The notes beneath the pieces were generated by a model. That model saw only the letters and a program-made list of their open reading frames with translations. It searched no databases and was not told where the DNA came from. Below are positions 1 to 5,421 of a stretch of DNA of 6,883 nt, in pieces. Every line of letters begins with the position of its first letter. Within the stretch, counting starts at the first letter, position 1. Both the position numbers and the translations under genes were made by a program. Where the stretch lies: positions 1-6,883 of the forward strand of contig DATMTS010000122.1 in NCBI GenBank assembly GCA_035564555.1, written 5' to 3'. The stretch comes from DATMTS01 sp035564555 (lineage in GTDB: Bacteria; Actinomycetota; Actinomycetes; Actinomycetales; Microbacteriaceae).

Positions 1-268
1 CGGAGTGATTGCGCGCCTGCGCCGCGTCCCGGGCGGCGGTCGTCGCCCGGTCCAGCGCCTGGGCGGCATCGTCGCGCGCCGCGGCCGATCGTTCCAGGGC
101 GCGCGCCGACTCCTGGCCGCTCGTCTCCGCGTCGATGCCCGCCCGGTCGGCACGCTGCATCGCACTTCGCGCGAGGTCTTCGGCTGCCCGCGACCGTAGC
201 ACCGCGAGCACGCCGAAGGCGATGGCGACGAGCGCGACGACCAGGGCGATGATGTCGAGCACTACCAT
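1..268 (-). CDS. Single-TM, alanine-rich coiled-coil protein (3' end outside window)
   Basis: The reverse strand is open from an ATG at 268 down to the left edge, giving 89 residues with no stop, so the C terminus is missing. Residues about 3-24 form an uninterrupted hydrophobic helix (VVLDIIALVVALVAIAFGVL), followed by Arg-Ser-Arg, which suggests a membrane anchor with the remainder cytoplasmic. Residues about 27-89 are Ala-, Arg-, Asp- and Gln-rich, without Gly/Pro breaks except around residue 44 (AGID) and Gly51. This looks like a long charged helix or coiled coil, or an LEA-like amphipathic helix. The start is well supported: GGGAGGGGG lies 8 nt upstream. The gene lies 70 nt downstream of the aldo/keto reductase on the same strand and may share its transcript. 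I recognise no family and do not assign a function. The opposite-strand readings are compositional shadows. Confidence 0.72.
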   Translation of the reverse strand, partial: MVVLDIIALVVALVAIAFGVLAVLRSRAAEDLARSAMQRADRAGIDAETSGQESARALERSAAARDDAAQALDRATTAARDAAQARNHS

Positions 269-276
269 CGGATGGT

Positions 277-285
277 CCCCCTCCC
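277..285 (-). promoter_or_regulatory. Ribosome binding site of the coiled-coil membrane protein
   Basis: GGGAGGGGG on the minus strand lies 8 nt before the ATG at 268. It is the only strong Shine-Dalgarno among the three minus-strand genes at this end, and it fixes the start. Confidence 0.6.
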
Positions 286-338
286 GAACGCCGAGGTGGC
301 CGAACACCGGCGCGGACGCGACAGCTTGATCACGGCGC

Positions 339-1304
339 TCATGCGGCGAACAACTCGGAGATGGCGTCGATATCGGCCTCGCTCGCCTGCCACGACGTGG
401 CCGCCTCGGCATTCTGCGTGATCTGCTCCGGTCGGGTCGCGCCGGCGATGACGCACGTCAGCGAGGGCTGGGCGAGCAGCCAGCTGAAGGTCGCCTGAAG
501 CATGCTGATTCCGCGCTCGTCGCAGAACTCCTGGTATGCGTCGAGCGTGTCCCAGGGCGCCTCGTCGGCGAGATGCTTGCGCTGGCGCATGATGCGACTC
601 TCCTCCGGTCCGCCGCCGCGCGAGAACTTTCCCGTGAGCAGACCGTTGTACAGCGGGAAATACGGCAGGAATCCGAGTCCGTACGCACGCACGGCCGGCA
701 GTACCTCGCGTTCGGCGTCACGCACCAGCAGGCTGTATTCGTTCTGCGCCGAGATGAACTTCGGATGCCGCCCGATCCGAGCCGAGTACTCGGCGTCGGC
801 GATCTGCCAGCCGGCCAGGTTGGAGTGCCCGATGTACCGCACCTTGCCCTCGGCGATCAGGTCGTCGAGGGTGTCGAGGGTCTCTTCGATCGGCGTCTGC
901 GGGTCCGGCCGATGCAGTTGGTAGAGGTCGATCCAATCGGTCTGCAACCGGCGCAGCGACGCCTCCACCGCGATCCTGATGTACCGACGGGAGGTCCGCG
1001 CCTCCCAGTCCGGTCCGTTGGCCCCCTGCATGTCCATTCCGAACTTGGTGGCGAGCACGACGTCGTGCCGCTTGCCGCGCAGCGCATTGCCCATCAGCGT
1101 CTCGGAAAGACCGCGTTCCCTGCCGTAGATGTCGGCCGTGTCGAAGAACGTGACGCCGGCCTCGAGCGCGGCCCCGATCACCGCGTCGGTGCCTCGCTGG
1201 TCTTCGCTCGCCGTTCCGGCGCGCCCGAAATTGTTGCATCCGAGCCCCACGGAGGAGACGATCAGTCCGGAGTCGCCGAGCCTGCGGTAGTCGATCTGAA
1301 CCAT
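339..1304 (-). CDS. Aldo/keto reductase (NADPH-dependent oxidoreductase)
   Basis: This 321-residue protein has the usual length of a cytosolic (beta/alpha)8-barrel aldo/keto reductase, which reduces carbonyl substrates with NAD(P)H. The N terminus (YRRLGDSGLIVSSVGLGCNN) is the typical first strand pair of the family. The catalytic tetrad is visible: Asp55 and Tyr60 in DTADIYG, Lys87 in ATKFG, and His131 in YQLHRPD. HSNLAGWQ, QNEYSLL and PYFPLYNGLLTGKF match later barrel strands and the cofactor side. The C-terminal VIAGATRPEQITQNAEA matches the segment that contacts the NADP 2'-phosphate in related enzymes. The physiological substrate cannot be read from sequence. The ATG at 1304 has no Shine-Dalgarno, but a TAGCCT hexamer ends 6 nt upstream, so a leaderless transcript is possible. 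The gene lies 64 nt downstream of the dipeptidase gene on the same strand. Confidence 0.95.
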   Translation of the reverse strand: MVQIDYRRLGDSGLIVSSVGLGCNNFGRAGTASEDQRGTDAVIGAALEAGVTFFDTADIYGRERGLSETLMGNALRGKRHDVVLATKFGMDMQGANGPDWEARTSRRYIRIAVEASLRRLQTDWIDLYQLHRPDPQTPIEETLDTLDDLIAEGKVRYIGHSNLAGWQIADAEYSARIGRHPKFISAQNEYSLLVRDAEREVLPAVRAYGLGFLPYFPLYNGLLTGKFSRGGGPEESRIMRQRKHLADEAPWDTLDAYQEFCDERGISMLQATFSWLLAQPSLTCVIAGATRPEQITQNAEAATSWQASEADIDAISELFAA

Positions 1305-1310
1305 GGATCA

Positions 1311-1316
1311 AGGCTA
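1311..1316 (-). promoter_or_regulatory. Possible -10 element for a leaderless aldo/keto reductase transcript
   Basis: TAGCCT (TANNNT form) on the minus strand ends 6 nt before the ATG at 1304, placing a predicted transcription start at or next to the A of ATG. No clear -35 is visible about 17 nt upstream, and there is no purine-rich ribosome site in the gap. Confidence 0.35.
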
Positions 1317-1368
1317 GTGCGATCGGCCGACCTCGGCCGCTTTCGCCGGGGAGCGCGCCTGCGCACCC

Positions 1369-2442
1369 TCAGAGCACGAGCACCGGATCGGTGCCCCCGG
1401 CGGTCGAGAACGCGGCATCCGTCTCACCCAGCACCCGAAGGATGTTGCCTCCAGCGAGAGCCGTGAGATCCTCCGCGGAGAAACCGCGGTGCGCGAGCTC
1501 GGCCAACAGTGCCGGGTAGCCGTCGACGCCCTCCAGACCTACTGGGAACTCCTCGGTGCCGTCGAAGTCGCCGCCCAGGCCGATGTGCTCGACACCCGCG
1601 GTCGCGCGAGCGTGCTCGATGTGGTTCGCGACATCGGCGATGGTCACCGGCGGTGCGGGTTCCGCCCGGTCGCCGTCGAACCACTGCGCGTACCGCTCGG
1701 AGAGGAACTGCGGCACGAAGGTGACCATCTGCACTCCCCCGTTGCCCGCCAGCCTGAGCAGAACGTCGTCGGGCACGTTCCGTGGATTGTCCGACACTGC
1801 CCGGCACGAGCTGTGGCTGAAGATCACGGGTGCAGTCGAGACGTCGAGGGCGTCATGCATGGTCTTCACCGACACATGCGAGAGGTCCACGAGCATCCCC
1901 AGCCGGTTCAGCTCGGCGATGTACGAACGGCCCCGGTCGGTGAGTCCGTCGTGCTGCGGCGCGTCGTTCGCGGAGTCTGCCCAGGACGAGTTCCTGACGT
2001 GGGTGAGGGTCAGATAGCGCACGCCCAGGCGGGCGAACATGCGCAGCACGGCCGGCGAGTCGTCGATGCTGTGCGCCCCTTCGGCACCCAGCAACGACGC
2101 GATGCGCCCGTGTGCCCTGCAGCGCTCGATGTCGCCTGCCGTGCGAGCGATCCGGAACACGTCCGGATAGCGGGCGGCGAGCCGGTATACCCAGTCGATC
2201 TGCTGAAGTGTGCCTTTGACCGATTCGGCCCCGGCATCCAGATCCTCCACGTAGACCGACCAGAACTGCGCGGTCACGCCGCCGGCGCGCAGCCTCGGGA
2301 TGTCCGTGTCGCTCCAGAGCTGCTCGTCCAGGCCCTCGACCGAGTAACCGCGACCTCGCCGGCATTCCCAGGCCCAGTCGTTGTGGCCGTCGATCACGCC
2401 TACGCGTTGCAGTGCTTCCTCCGCCGCCGCTTCGTTCGTCAT
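1369..2442 (-). CDS. Membrane-dipeptidase-type metallopeptidase (peptidase family M19)
   Basis: This protein of about 357 residues fits the renal/membrane dipeptidase family (M19), binuclear zinc enzymes that hydrolyse dipeptides. Expected metal ligands are visible: His20 and Asp22 in VIDGHNDW, Glu121 in LLGAEGAHSI, His189 in VDLSHVS, His210 in IFSHSS, and Asp292 in GLGGDFDG. SSCRAVSDNPRNVPDD and the C-terminal GGNILRVL are also family hallmarks. No signal peptide or lipobox is seen, so it is predicted cytoplasmic, unlike the GPI-anchored animal enzyme. I prefer the ATG at 2442 (MTNEAAAEEALQ). A GTG at 2466 would add eight residues, but neither start has a good Shine-Dalgarno and a TACCCT hexamer sits 6 nt before the ATG. 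It is divergent from ogt and probably first gene of the leftward set. Its substrate (peptide turnover, wall peptides or other amides) is not determinable. Confidence 0.94.
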   Translation of the reverse strand: MTNEAAAEEALQRVGVIDGHNDWAWECRRGRGYSVEGLDEQLWSDTDIPRLRAGGVTAQFWSVYVEDLDAGAESVKGTLQQIDWVYRLAARYPDVFRIARTAGDIERCRAHGRIASLLGAEGAHSIDDSPAVLRMFARLGVRYLTLTHVRNSSWADSANDAPQHDGLTDRGRSYIAELNRLGMLVDLSHVSVKTMHDALDVSTAPVIFSHSSCRAVSDNPRNVPDDVLLRLAGNGGVQMVTFVPQFLSERYAQWFDGDRAEPAPPVTIADVANHIEHARATAGVEHIGLGGDFDGTEEFPVGLEGVDGYPALLAELAHRGFSAEDLTALAGGNILRVLGETDAAFSTAGGTDPVLVL

Positions 2443-2448
2443 TCGTTC

Positions 2449-2454
2449 AGGGTA
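2449..2454 (-). promoter_or_regulatory. Possible -10 element for a leaderless dipeptidase transcript
   Basis: TACCCT on the minus strand ends 6 nt before the ATG at 2442. The gap holds no Shine-Dalgarno. A -35 is not obvious. The site lies inside the 128-bp divergent region shared with ogt. Confidence 0.35.
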
Positions 2455-2536
2455 GATGGCGCACACCTCGCGCAGACGTCTTCGCCTCCACAGTCGGGCG
2501 ATTCGCCGGCCATCCCCAGATGTCCGATTTCCGCCA

Positions 2537-2563
2537 TTGGATGTCGGGGGCTGCGGCTACTGT
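2537..2563 (+). promoter_or_regulatory. Candidate ogt promoter (leaderless type)
   Basis: TTGGAT (2537-2542) and TACTGT (2558-2563) are separated by 15 bp, shorter than the usual 17. The -10-like hexamer ends 7 nt before the ogt ATG at 2571, and no Shine-Dalgarno lies between, which suggests transcription starting at or one base before the start codon. Confidence 0.4.
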
Positions 2564-2570
2564 CGATGTC

Positions 2571-3068
2571 ATGACCGACTCATCCGCATACCTGGTGCGC
2601 ACCACAAGCCCCATCGGGCGCCTGGAGCTTACGAGCGACGGCGAGCACATCACCTCCCTCACGATCGAACGTGACGGCTCCCTGCCGAACGACGACCGAC
2701 CCGAGAACAGCACGGCTGTTCTCGAGGCGGCGGTGGCCCAACTCATCGAGTACTTCGCGGGCGACCGAAGAGACTTCGAGCTGCCGCTCGACCCGCCCGG
2801 AACGCCCTTCCAGCGCGCCGTCTGGCAGAGACTGCAGCAGCTCGACTTCGGCGAGCACATCTCCTACGGCGAGCTGGGCGTGCTGGTGGGCAGACCGGGG
2901 TCCGCGAGGGCGATCGGCGGAGCGGTCGGTGCCAACCCGCTGCCGATCCTGATCGGCTGTCACCGGGTACTCGCCGCCAACGGCGCCGTCACAGGGTACA
3001 GCGGCGGCGAAGGCGTGCCCACCAAGTTGTGGCTGCTGGCCCACGAGGGAATCACGCTCGCCGCATGA
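2571..3068 (+). CDS. ogt: Methylated-DNA--[protein]-cysteine S-methyltransferase (O6-alkylguanine alkyltransferase)
   Basis: This suicide repair protein transfers the alkyl group from O6-alkylguanine (and O4-alkylthymine) in DNA to its own cysteine. The 165 residues match the single-domain Ogt type: a divergent N-terminal domain to about residue 75, then the conserved DNA-binding and active-site domain. FQRAVWQRLQQ (80-90) starts that domain. SYGELGVLVGRPGSARAIGGA (98-118) is the helix-turn-helix carrying the Arg113 finger. NPLPILIGCHRV (122-133) holds the acceptor Cys130, and GYSGG (142-146) follows. The residue before the acceptor Cys is Gly, where most family members have Pro (PCHRV). Cys and His are intact, so activity is expected and this is not a Trp-type alkyltransferase-like protein. 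The ATG at 2571 follows a TACTGT hexamer; an in-frame ATG at 2541 would add ten residues and is less likely. Its TGA overlaps the tag ATG in ATGA. Confidence 0.95.
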   Translation: MTDSSAYLVRTTSPIGRLELTSDGEHITSLTIERDGSLPNDDRPENSTAVLEAAVAQLIEYFAGDRRDFELPLDPPGTPFQRAVWQRLQQLDFGEHISYGELGVLVGRPGSARAIGGAVGANPLPILIGCHRVLAANGAVTGYSGGEGVPTKLWLLAHEGITLAA

Positions 3069-3679
3069 GCAACAGCACCGCGCCGACCGTGAAGGCCGCG
3101 CAGCCGACCCGGCAGCCCGTCGTCGAGGCGGACGACGGCATCCGCCGCTGCTCCTGGTGCATCGCCGACGCCGAATACCGGCGGTATCACGACGAGGAGT
3201 GGGGCACCGAACAGCGCGACGACCGCGCGCTGTTCGAGAAGGTCTGTCTTGAGGGGTTCCAGGCGGGACTCTCCTGGATCACCATCCTGCGCAGACGAGA
3301 GGCCTTCCGGGCCGCATTCCACGGTTTCGAGGTGCAGAAGGTGGCCGCCATGACCGAGAGCGAGGTGGCAGAGCTGTTGCAGAACGCCGAGATCATCCGG
3401 CACCGGGGCAAGATCGAGGCGGCGATCTCGAATGCGCGAGCCACGCTGGAACTCGACGTGCCGCTTTCAGAGCTCGTCTGGCGGTTCGCCCCGGCCCCGA
3501 GGTCGTCCCGCCCGCGTTCCTTCGCCGAGCTGCCCGCGGTCACCCCCGAGTCCTCGGCGCTCAGCGCCGAGCTGCGCCGCCGTGGCTTCCGGTTCGTGGG
3601 GCCGACGACGATGTACGCGCTCATGCAGGCGACCGGAATGGTCGACGACCACATCGAGGGCTGCTGGCGCGCCGGGTGA
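3065..3679 (+). CDS. tag: DNA-3-methyladenine glycosylase I
   Basis: This constitutive-type base excision repair enzyme removes 3-methyladenine from alkylated DNA. The protein (204 residues) aligns clearly with E. coli Tag: RCSWC, YHDEEWG, CLEGFQAGLSWITIL, AEIIRHRGKIEAAISNARA, RGFRFVGPTTMYALMQA and VDDHIEGC. The four zinc-snap ligands are present as Cys29, His42, His196 and Cys200. Glu63 and Trp71 correspond to the active-site Glu38 and Trp46 of E. coli Tag. The first 26 residues are an extra Thr/Pro/Ala-rich extension not found in E. coli. The ATG at 3065 overlaps the ogt stop (ATGA), implying translational coupling; a weak GAGGGA lies about 12 nt upstream. Together ogt and tag form an alkylation-repair pair. 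The tag stop is in turn overlapped by the GTG of a cysteine-rich reading frame. Confidence 0.96.
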   Translation: MSNSTAPTVKAAQPTRQPVVEADDGIRRCSWCIADAEYRRYHDEEWGTEQRDDRALFEKVCLEGFQAGLSWITILRRREAFRAAFHGFEVQKVAAMTESEVAELLQNAEIIRHRGKIEAAISNARATLELDVPLSELVWRFAPAPRSSRPRSFAELPAVTPESSALSAELRRRGFRFVGPTTMYALMQATGMVDDHIEGCWRAG

Positions 3680-3852
3680 CAACGCCGGCGCCGGCAGGCG
3701 TCCCGACGGCGCACTGCCGGACGACCGGCTGCGGCCGGGCCGACGACCATTGCCGGCGAGGAATCAACTGCGACGCCGACGACTGCTGCCGCACGTGCCC
3801 GACCGCAGGCGGCTCGCGTCGTGGTATCGAGGTCTCGCTCACAGACGCGTAG
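3676..3852 (+). CDS. Candidate cysteine-rich small protein overlapping the tag stop
   Basis: A 58-codon frame starts at a GTG that shares GTGA with the tag stop and ends at TAG 3850-3852. I recognise no family. After a Thr/Pro/Ala-rich lead of 13 residues, seven cysteines fall within residues 14-41, with spacing C-x4-C-x6-C-x5-C-x4-CC-x2-C. The core includes GINCDADDCCRTC, with Asp and His alongside. A basic tail (GGSRRGIEVSLTDA) follows. No signal peptide or TM segment is present, so a metal-binding or redox mini-protein of the cytoplasm is possible. In favour are the same 4-nt overlap style as ogt-tag, a third-position GC of about 83 percent by my count, and the cysteine density. Against are the GC-rich background, in which TGC codons can arise by chance in a noncoding frame, a weak GAGGG 15 nt upstream, and the lack of a recognised homologue. 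It could also be chance readthrough sequence. Confidence 0.45.
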   Translation: MTTPAPAGVPTAHCRTTGCGRADDHCRRGINCDADDCCRTCPTAGGSRRGIEVSLTDA

Positions 3853-3893
3853 GGGATCGCGCTGGGTAGGCGGGTCGTCGGCCCGACGATCTG

Positions 3894-3923
3894 GCGAGCG
3901 CGCGCCTTGCGGCGCCCGCTCGC
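3894..3923. terminator. Strong GC hairpin between convergent operons (possible U-less terminator)
   Basis: GCGAGCG (3894-3900) pairs with CGCTCGC (3917-3923) and GCGCC (3902-3906) with GGCGC (3911-3915). The loop is TTGC, with one C:C mismatch. That makes 12 GC-rich base pairs over 30 nt, the strongest simple hairpin I found. It lies 41 nt after the cysteine-rich frame and 165 nt past the yaaA stop. Neither strand has a T-tract after it, so classical intrinsic termination is unlikely. U-less terminators have been proposed in actinobacteria, and an RNA-stabilising stem or extruded cruciform is also possible. Confidence 0.45.
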
Positions 3924-3945
3924 ATGCTGGGGGGTCCTCCTTCAT

Positions 3946-3970
3946 CCGGGACGATCGATCCCGGTTGTAT
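3946..3970 (+). terminator. Short hairpin followed by TTGTAT, possible weak terminator of the ogt-tag operon
   Basis: CCGGGA (3946-3951) pairs with TCCCGG (3959-3964) around a 7-nt loop that itself contains CGATCG. It is followed on the plus strand by TTGTAT. A 6-bp stem with a poor T-run makes a weak intrinsic terminator at best. Confidence 0.3.
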
Positions 3971-4007
3971 GAGCATAGCTCAGTTTTGATGCTCGCGCAG
4001 TAGGAGG
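3965..4007. promoter_or_regulatory. AT-rich patch with palindrome and orphan promoter-like/RBS-like signals
   Basis: Bases 3965-3990 are only about 35 percent GC, in sharp contrast with the surroundings. TGAGC-ATA-GCTCA (3970-3982) is a perfect 5-bp inverted repeat. In addition, GAGCAT (3971-3976) can pair with ATGCTC (3989-3994), so two structures compete. On the plus strand TTGTAT (3965-3970) and GATGCT (3988-3993) are 17 bp apart, as for a weak promoter, with TAGGAGG (4001-4007) just beyond. The next ATG is 19 nt further and begins only an antisense shadow of yaaA. On the minus strand TATGCT also resembles a -10. It may be an operator, a relic of a lost gene or a small-RNA promoter; I cannot decide. 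Confidence 0.25.
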
Positions 4008-4047
4008 CAAGCCAATTTCGGCGTCGATGCGCCCCGTCTTCGGGGGT

Positions 4048-4088
4048 GCCGGCGGCGCAGCGTTGAACGCGGAAAGCCGTGCGCCGGC
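4048..4088 (-). terminator. Bulged hairpin directly after yaaA, candidate operon terminator
   Basis: This structure abuts the yaaA stop. TGCGCC (4080-4085) pairs with GGCGCA (4054-4059), and GGC (4086-4088) with GCC (4048-4050) across a 3-nt bulge. The enclosed loop carries a small inner hairpin, GCGT-TGA-ACGC, within 4060-4070. A second short stem, CCCCG-TCTT-CGGGG (4032-4045), follows downstream for the minus strand. No T-tract is visible, so this is a terminator by position and stability only. Confidence 0.4.
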
Positions 4089-4835
4089 TCAGGCGAAGAG
4101 CAGCAGTTCACTCGCTGCGTCGGGTGCCGGTTCCATCCGGATGCCGCGCCCCGTGGCCCACGCGATCAGCTCGGGCACGCTCGAGGGCCGGGCCAGGTCC
4201 TGCGCGAGAGCTCGTACGAAGGCCCCCTTCGCGCGCTTGTTGAAGTGGTTCAGCGCCCGACGCGCGCCGTCCGGCGTCTCGGCCACCACCCGCACGAAGA
4301 CCGCGTGCTCCGGCGCCGGCCCGAGCGTCACGTACGCCTCCGATCTGGCGTCGATCACCAGTTCGTCAGTGGCGGCGAAGGCACCTCGTGCCGCTTCCGC
4401 CCAGACGGCGCGCAACCGCACATCCGGCAGCCGGGAATCGTGCGATAGCCGATAGTCCGGGATCGCGTCCATTGCGCCGATCGGACCCAGCACGGCCGAG
4501 TGCACGACGACCTGGTCGCCGAGATACCGTCGCGACTGCGCCGGCAACGTTCCGGCATCCAGCGCGTCGTACAGCACGCCGGTGTAGCGGTCGACGGCCG
4601 GCATGGTCGGGGACGTCGTGATCCGCCGGTTCTTGGCCACCTCGCCGTGTTGCTTGGGTCCCAGGCGCAGGGCGGCAATAGACGCGTCATGGTCGCGTGC
4701 GAGCGCGCGAACCGCGCTCAGGGTCAGCCGTCGCTGTGGGGTCAAGACGGGGAACCGCAAGTCGCTCAGCCGCAAGCGGCTGCCCGGTTCGCCGCCCGGC
4801 CGTTTCGTCTCGGACGGCGGCAGGATGACCAGCAC
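4089..4835 (-). CDS. yaaA: YaaA/DUF328 family peroxide stress protein
   Basis: This is a cytoplasmic protein of 248 residues, close to the 258 of E. coli YaaA. In E. coli the family is induced by peroxide through OxyR and helps limit free-iron damage to DNA; its biochemical activity is unsettled. Conserved segments are visible: the N-terminal LVILPPSETK, RYTGVLYDAL (83-92), VVHSAVLGPIGAMDAIPDYRL (109-129), ELVIDARSEAYV (158-169, matching INLASDEY of E. coli) and HFNKRAKGAFVRAL (197-210, matching the SFYAKKARG block). I chose the GTG at 4835 because it begins exactly at the conserved MLVILPPSETK. Upstream in-frame starts inside the kinase gene would add an arginine/histidine-rich stretch typical of out-of-frame translation. 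The gene starts 2 nt after the kinase stop, so it is very probably translationally coupled and part of the ATP synthase transcript. Induction by peroxide here is unproven. Confidence 0.9.
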   Translation of the reverse strand: MLVILPPSETKRPGGEPGSRLRLSDLRFPVLTPQRRLTLSAVRALARDHDASIAALRLGPKQHGEVAKNRRITTSPTMPAVDRYTGVLYDALDAGTLPAQSRRYLGDQVVVHSAVLGPIGAMDAIPDYRLSHDSRLPDVRLRAVWAEAARGAFAATDELVIDARSEAYVTLGPAPEHAVFVRVVAETPDGARRALNHFNKRAKGAFVRALAQDLARPSSVPELIAWATGRGIRMEPAPDAASELLLFA

Positions 4836-4837
4836 GG

Positions 4838-5416
4838 CTACCTGTGGATGAACGCGAGTGCGGCGTCGACGTTGTGCCCGAGCGGGGCGACCGTGTCGAG
4901 GGTGATGCGCGGCATGGCGGCGCATTCGCCGTTCCACTCCCGGTAGTCCTCGAGGCTCTGCTCCACGGCGCGCCAGGTCACCTCATCGACGTGCGGAAGG
5001 TTACGCACCCGCTTGGAGAGCCGTTTGCGATGGAGTTCGGGATCCGAGCACATCACTTCGATCACGCGCAGCGAGACATCCGATCGGGATGCCAGGTCTC
5101 GCCACTGCAGCCGGGCGGGCTCGACCGCGTTGACCGCATCGACGATCACGGTGCGCCCCGAGCTGATCACCTGCTCCGCCATGGTCTCCGCGACGAGGTA
5201 GGCCGCCAGCCCGGTCGGCTGGTCCGCGTCGATTCCGGCGTGCAGAATCGCCGACTCGATCGGGTCCACCGAAACGATCGTCGCATTCAGCCGTGCGCCG
5301 ACGACCTCCGCGATCGTCGACTTGCCTGCGCCGGGTAGGCCGGCCATCACGATGAGCACGGGCACGACGACATCGCCGAACTGTCGGTCTACGAGCGCCT
5401 CCCCCGCGTCGGCCAT
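4838..5416 (-). CDS. P-loop small-molecule kinase-like ATPase (AAA_33 / zeta-toxin-like fold)
   Basis: This 192-residue protein shows one P-loop kinase domain. The Walker A motif is GLPGAGKST (26-34), after strand VPVLIVMA. Asp51 in VSVDPIES is the likely substrate-side acidic residue, and VDAVN (92-96) ends the next strand, as in the AAA_33/gluconate-kinase-like group. An Arg/Lys-rich segment, HRKRLSKRVR (129-138), looks like the lid that closes on phosphates. It should phosphorylate a small molecule with ATP, but the substrate is unknown. A zeta-like toxin role is not supported, because no antitoxin-like gene is adjacent. I took the ATG at 5416, 5 nt after the atpC stop, although its Shine-Dalgarno is weak; a GTG nearer the Walker A motif is possible. 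The gene runs into yaaA with a 2-nt gap, so atpC, this kinase and yaaA look like one message. Confidence 0.88.
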   Translation of the reverse strand: MADAGEALVDRQFGDVVVPVLIVMAGLPGAGKSTIAEVVGARLNATIVSVDPIESAILHAGIDADQPTGLAAYLVAETMAEQVISSGRTVIVDAVNAVEPARLQWRDLASRSDVSLRVIEVMCSDPELHRKRLSKRVRNLPHVDEVTWRAVEQSLEDYREWNGECAAMPRITLDTVAPLGHNVDAALAFIHR

Positions 5417-5421
5417 CTCGG

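Noticed and set aside
9..329. Plus-strand 106-codon frame at the left edge
   Set aside because: It is antisense to the minus-strand TM/coiled-coil gene, has Arg/Ser/Ala-rich shadow composition, and lacks domain features; the minus strand has a strong ribosome site and a clean TM helix.
573..1466. Plus-strand 297-codon open frame
   Set aside because: It is antisense to the aldo/keto reductase, whose catalytic tetrad is intact; this long frame reflects high GC.
1489..2574. Plus-strand 361-codon open frame
   Set aside because: It is antisense to the M19 dipeptidase with all metal ligands; no recognisable motif in this frame.
3684..3695. Perfect 12-bp palindrome GCCGGCGCCGGC just after tag
   Set aside because: Simple GC-rich palindromes of this kind are expected in such a genome; with no loop it is a poor terminator, and it lies in the candidate Cys-rich frame.
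3187..3945. Minus-strand 252-codon frame across tag and the convergent gap
   Set aside because: It is mostly antisense to tag, with Ser/Arg/Ala-rich composition. Its ATG at 3945 is itself next to, not downstream of, the AAGGAGG site.
4836..4937. Upstream extension of yaaA to the ATG at 4937
   Set aside because: The extra 34 residues are His/Arg-rich out-of-frame translation of the kinase gene; the GTG at 4835 matches the conserved N terminus of the family.
4838..5416. Kinase as a zeta-type toxin of a toxin-antitoxin pair
   Set aside because: There is no small antitoxin-like gene next to it; its neighbours are atpC and yaaA. A general small-molecule kinase is the safer call.
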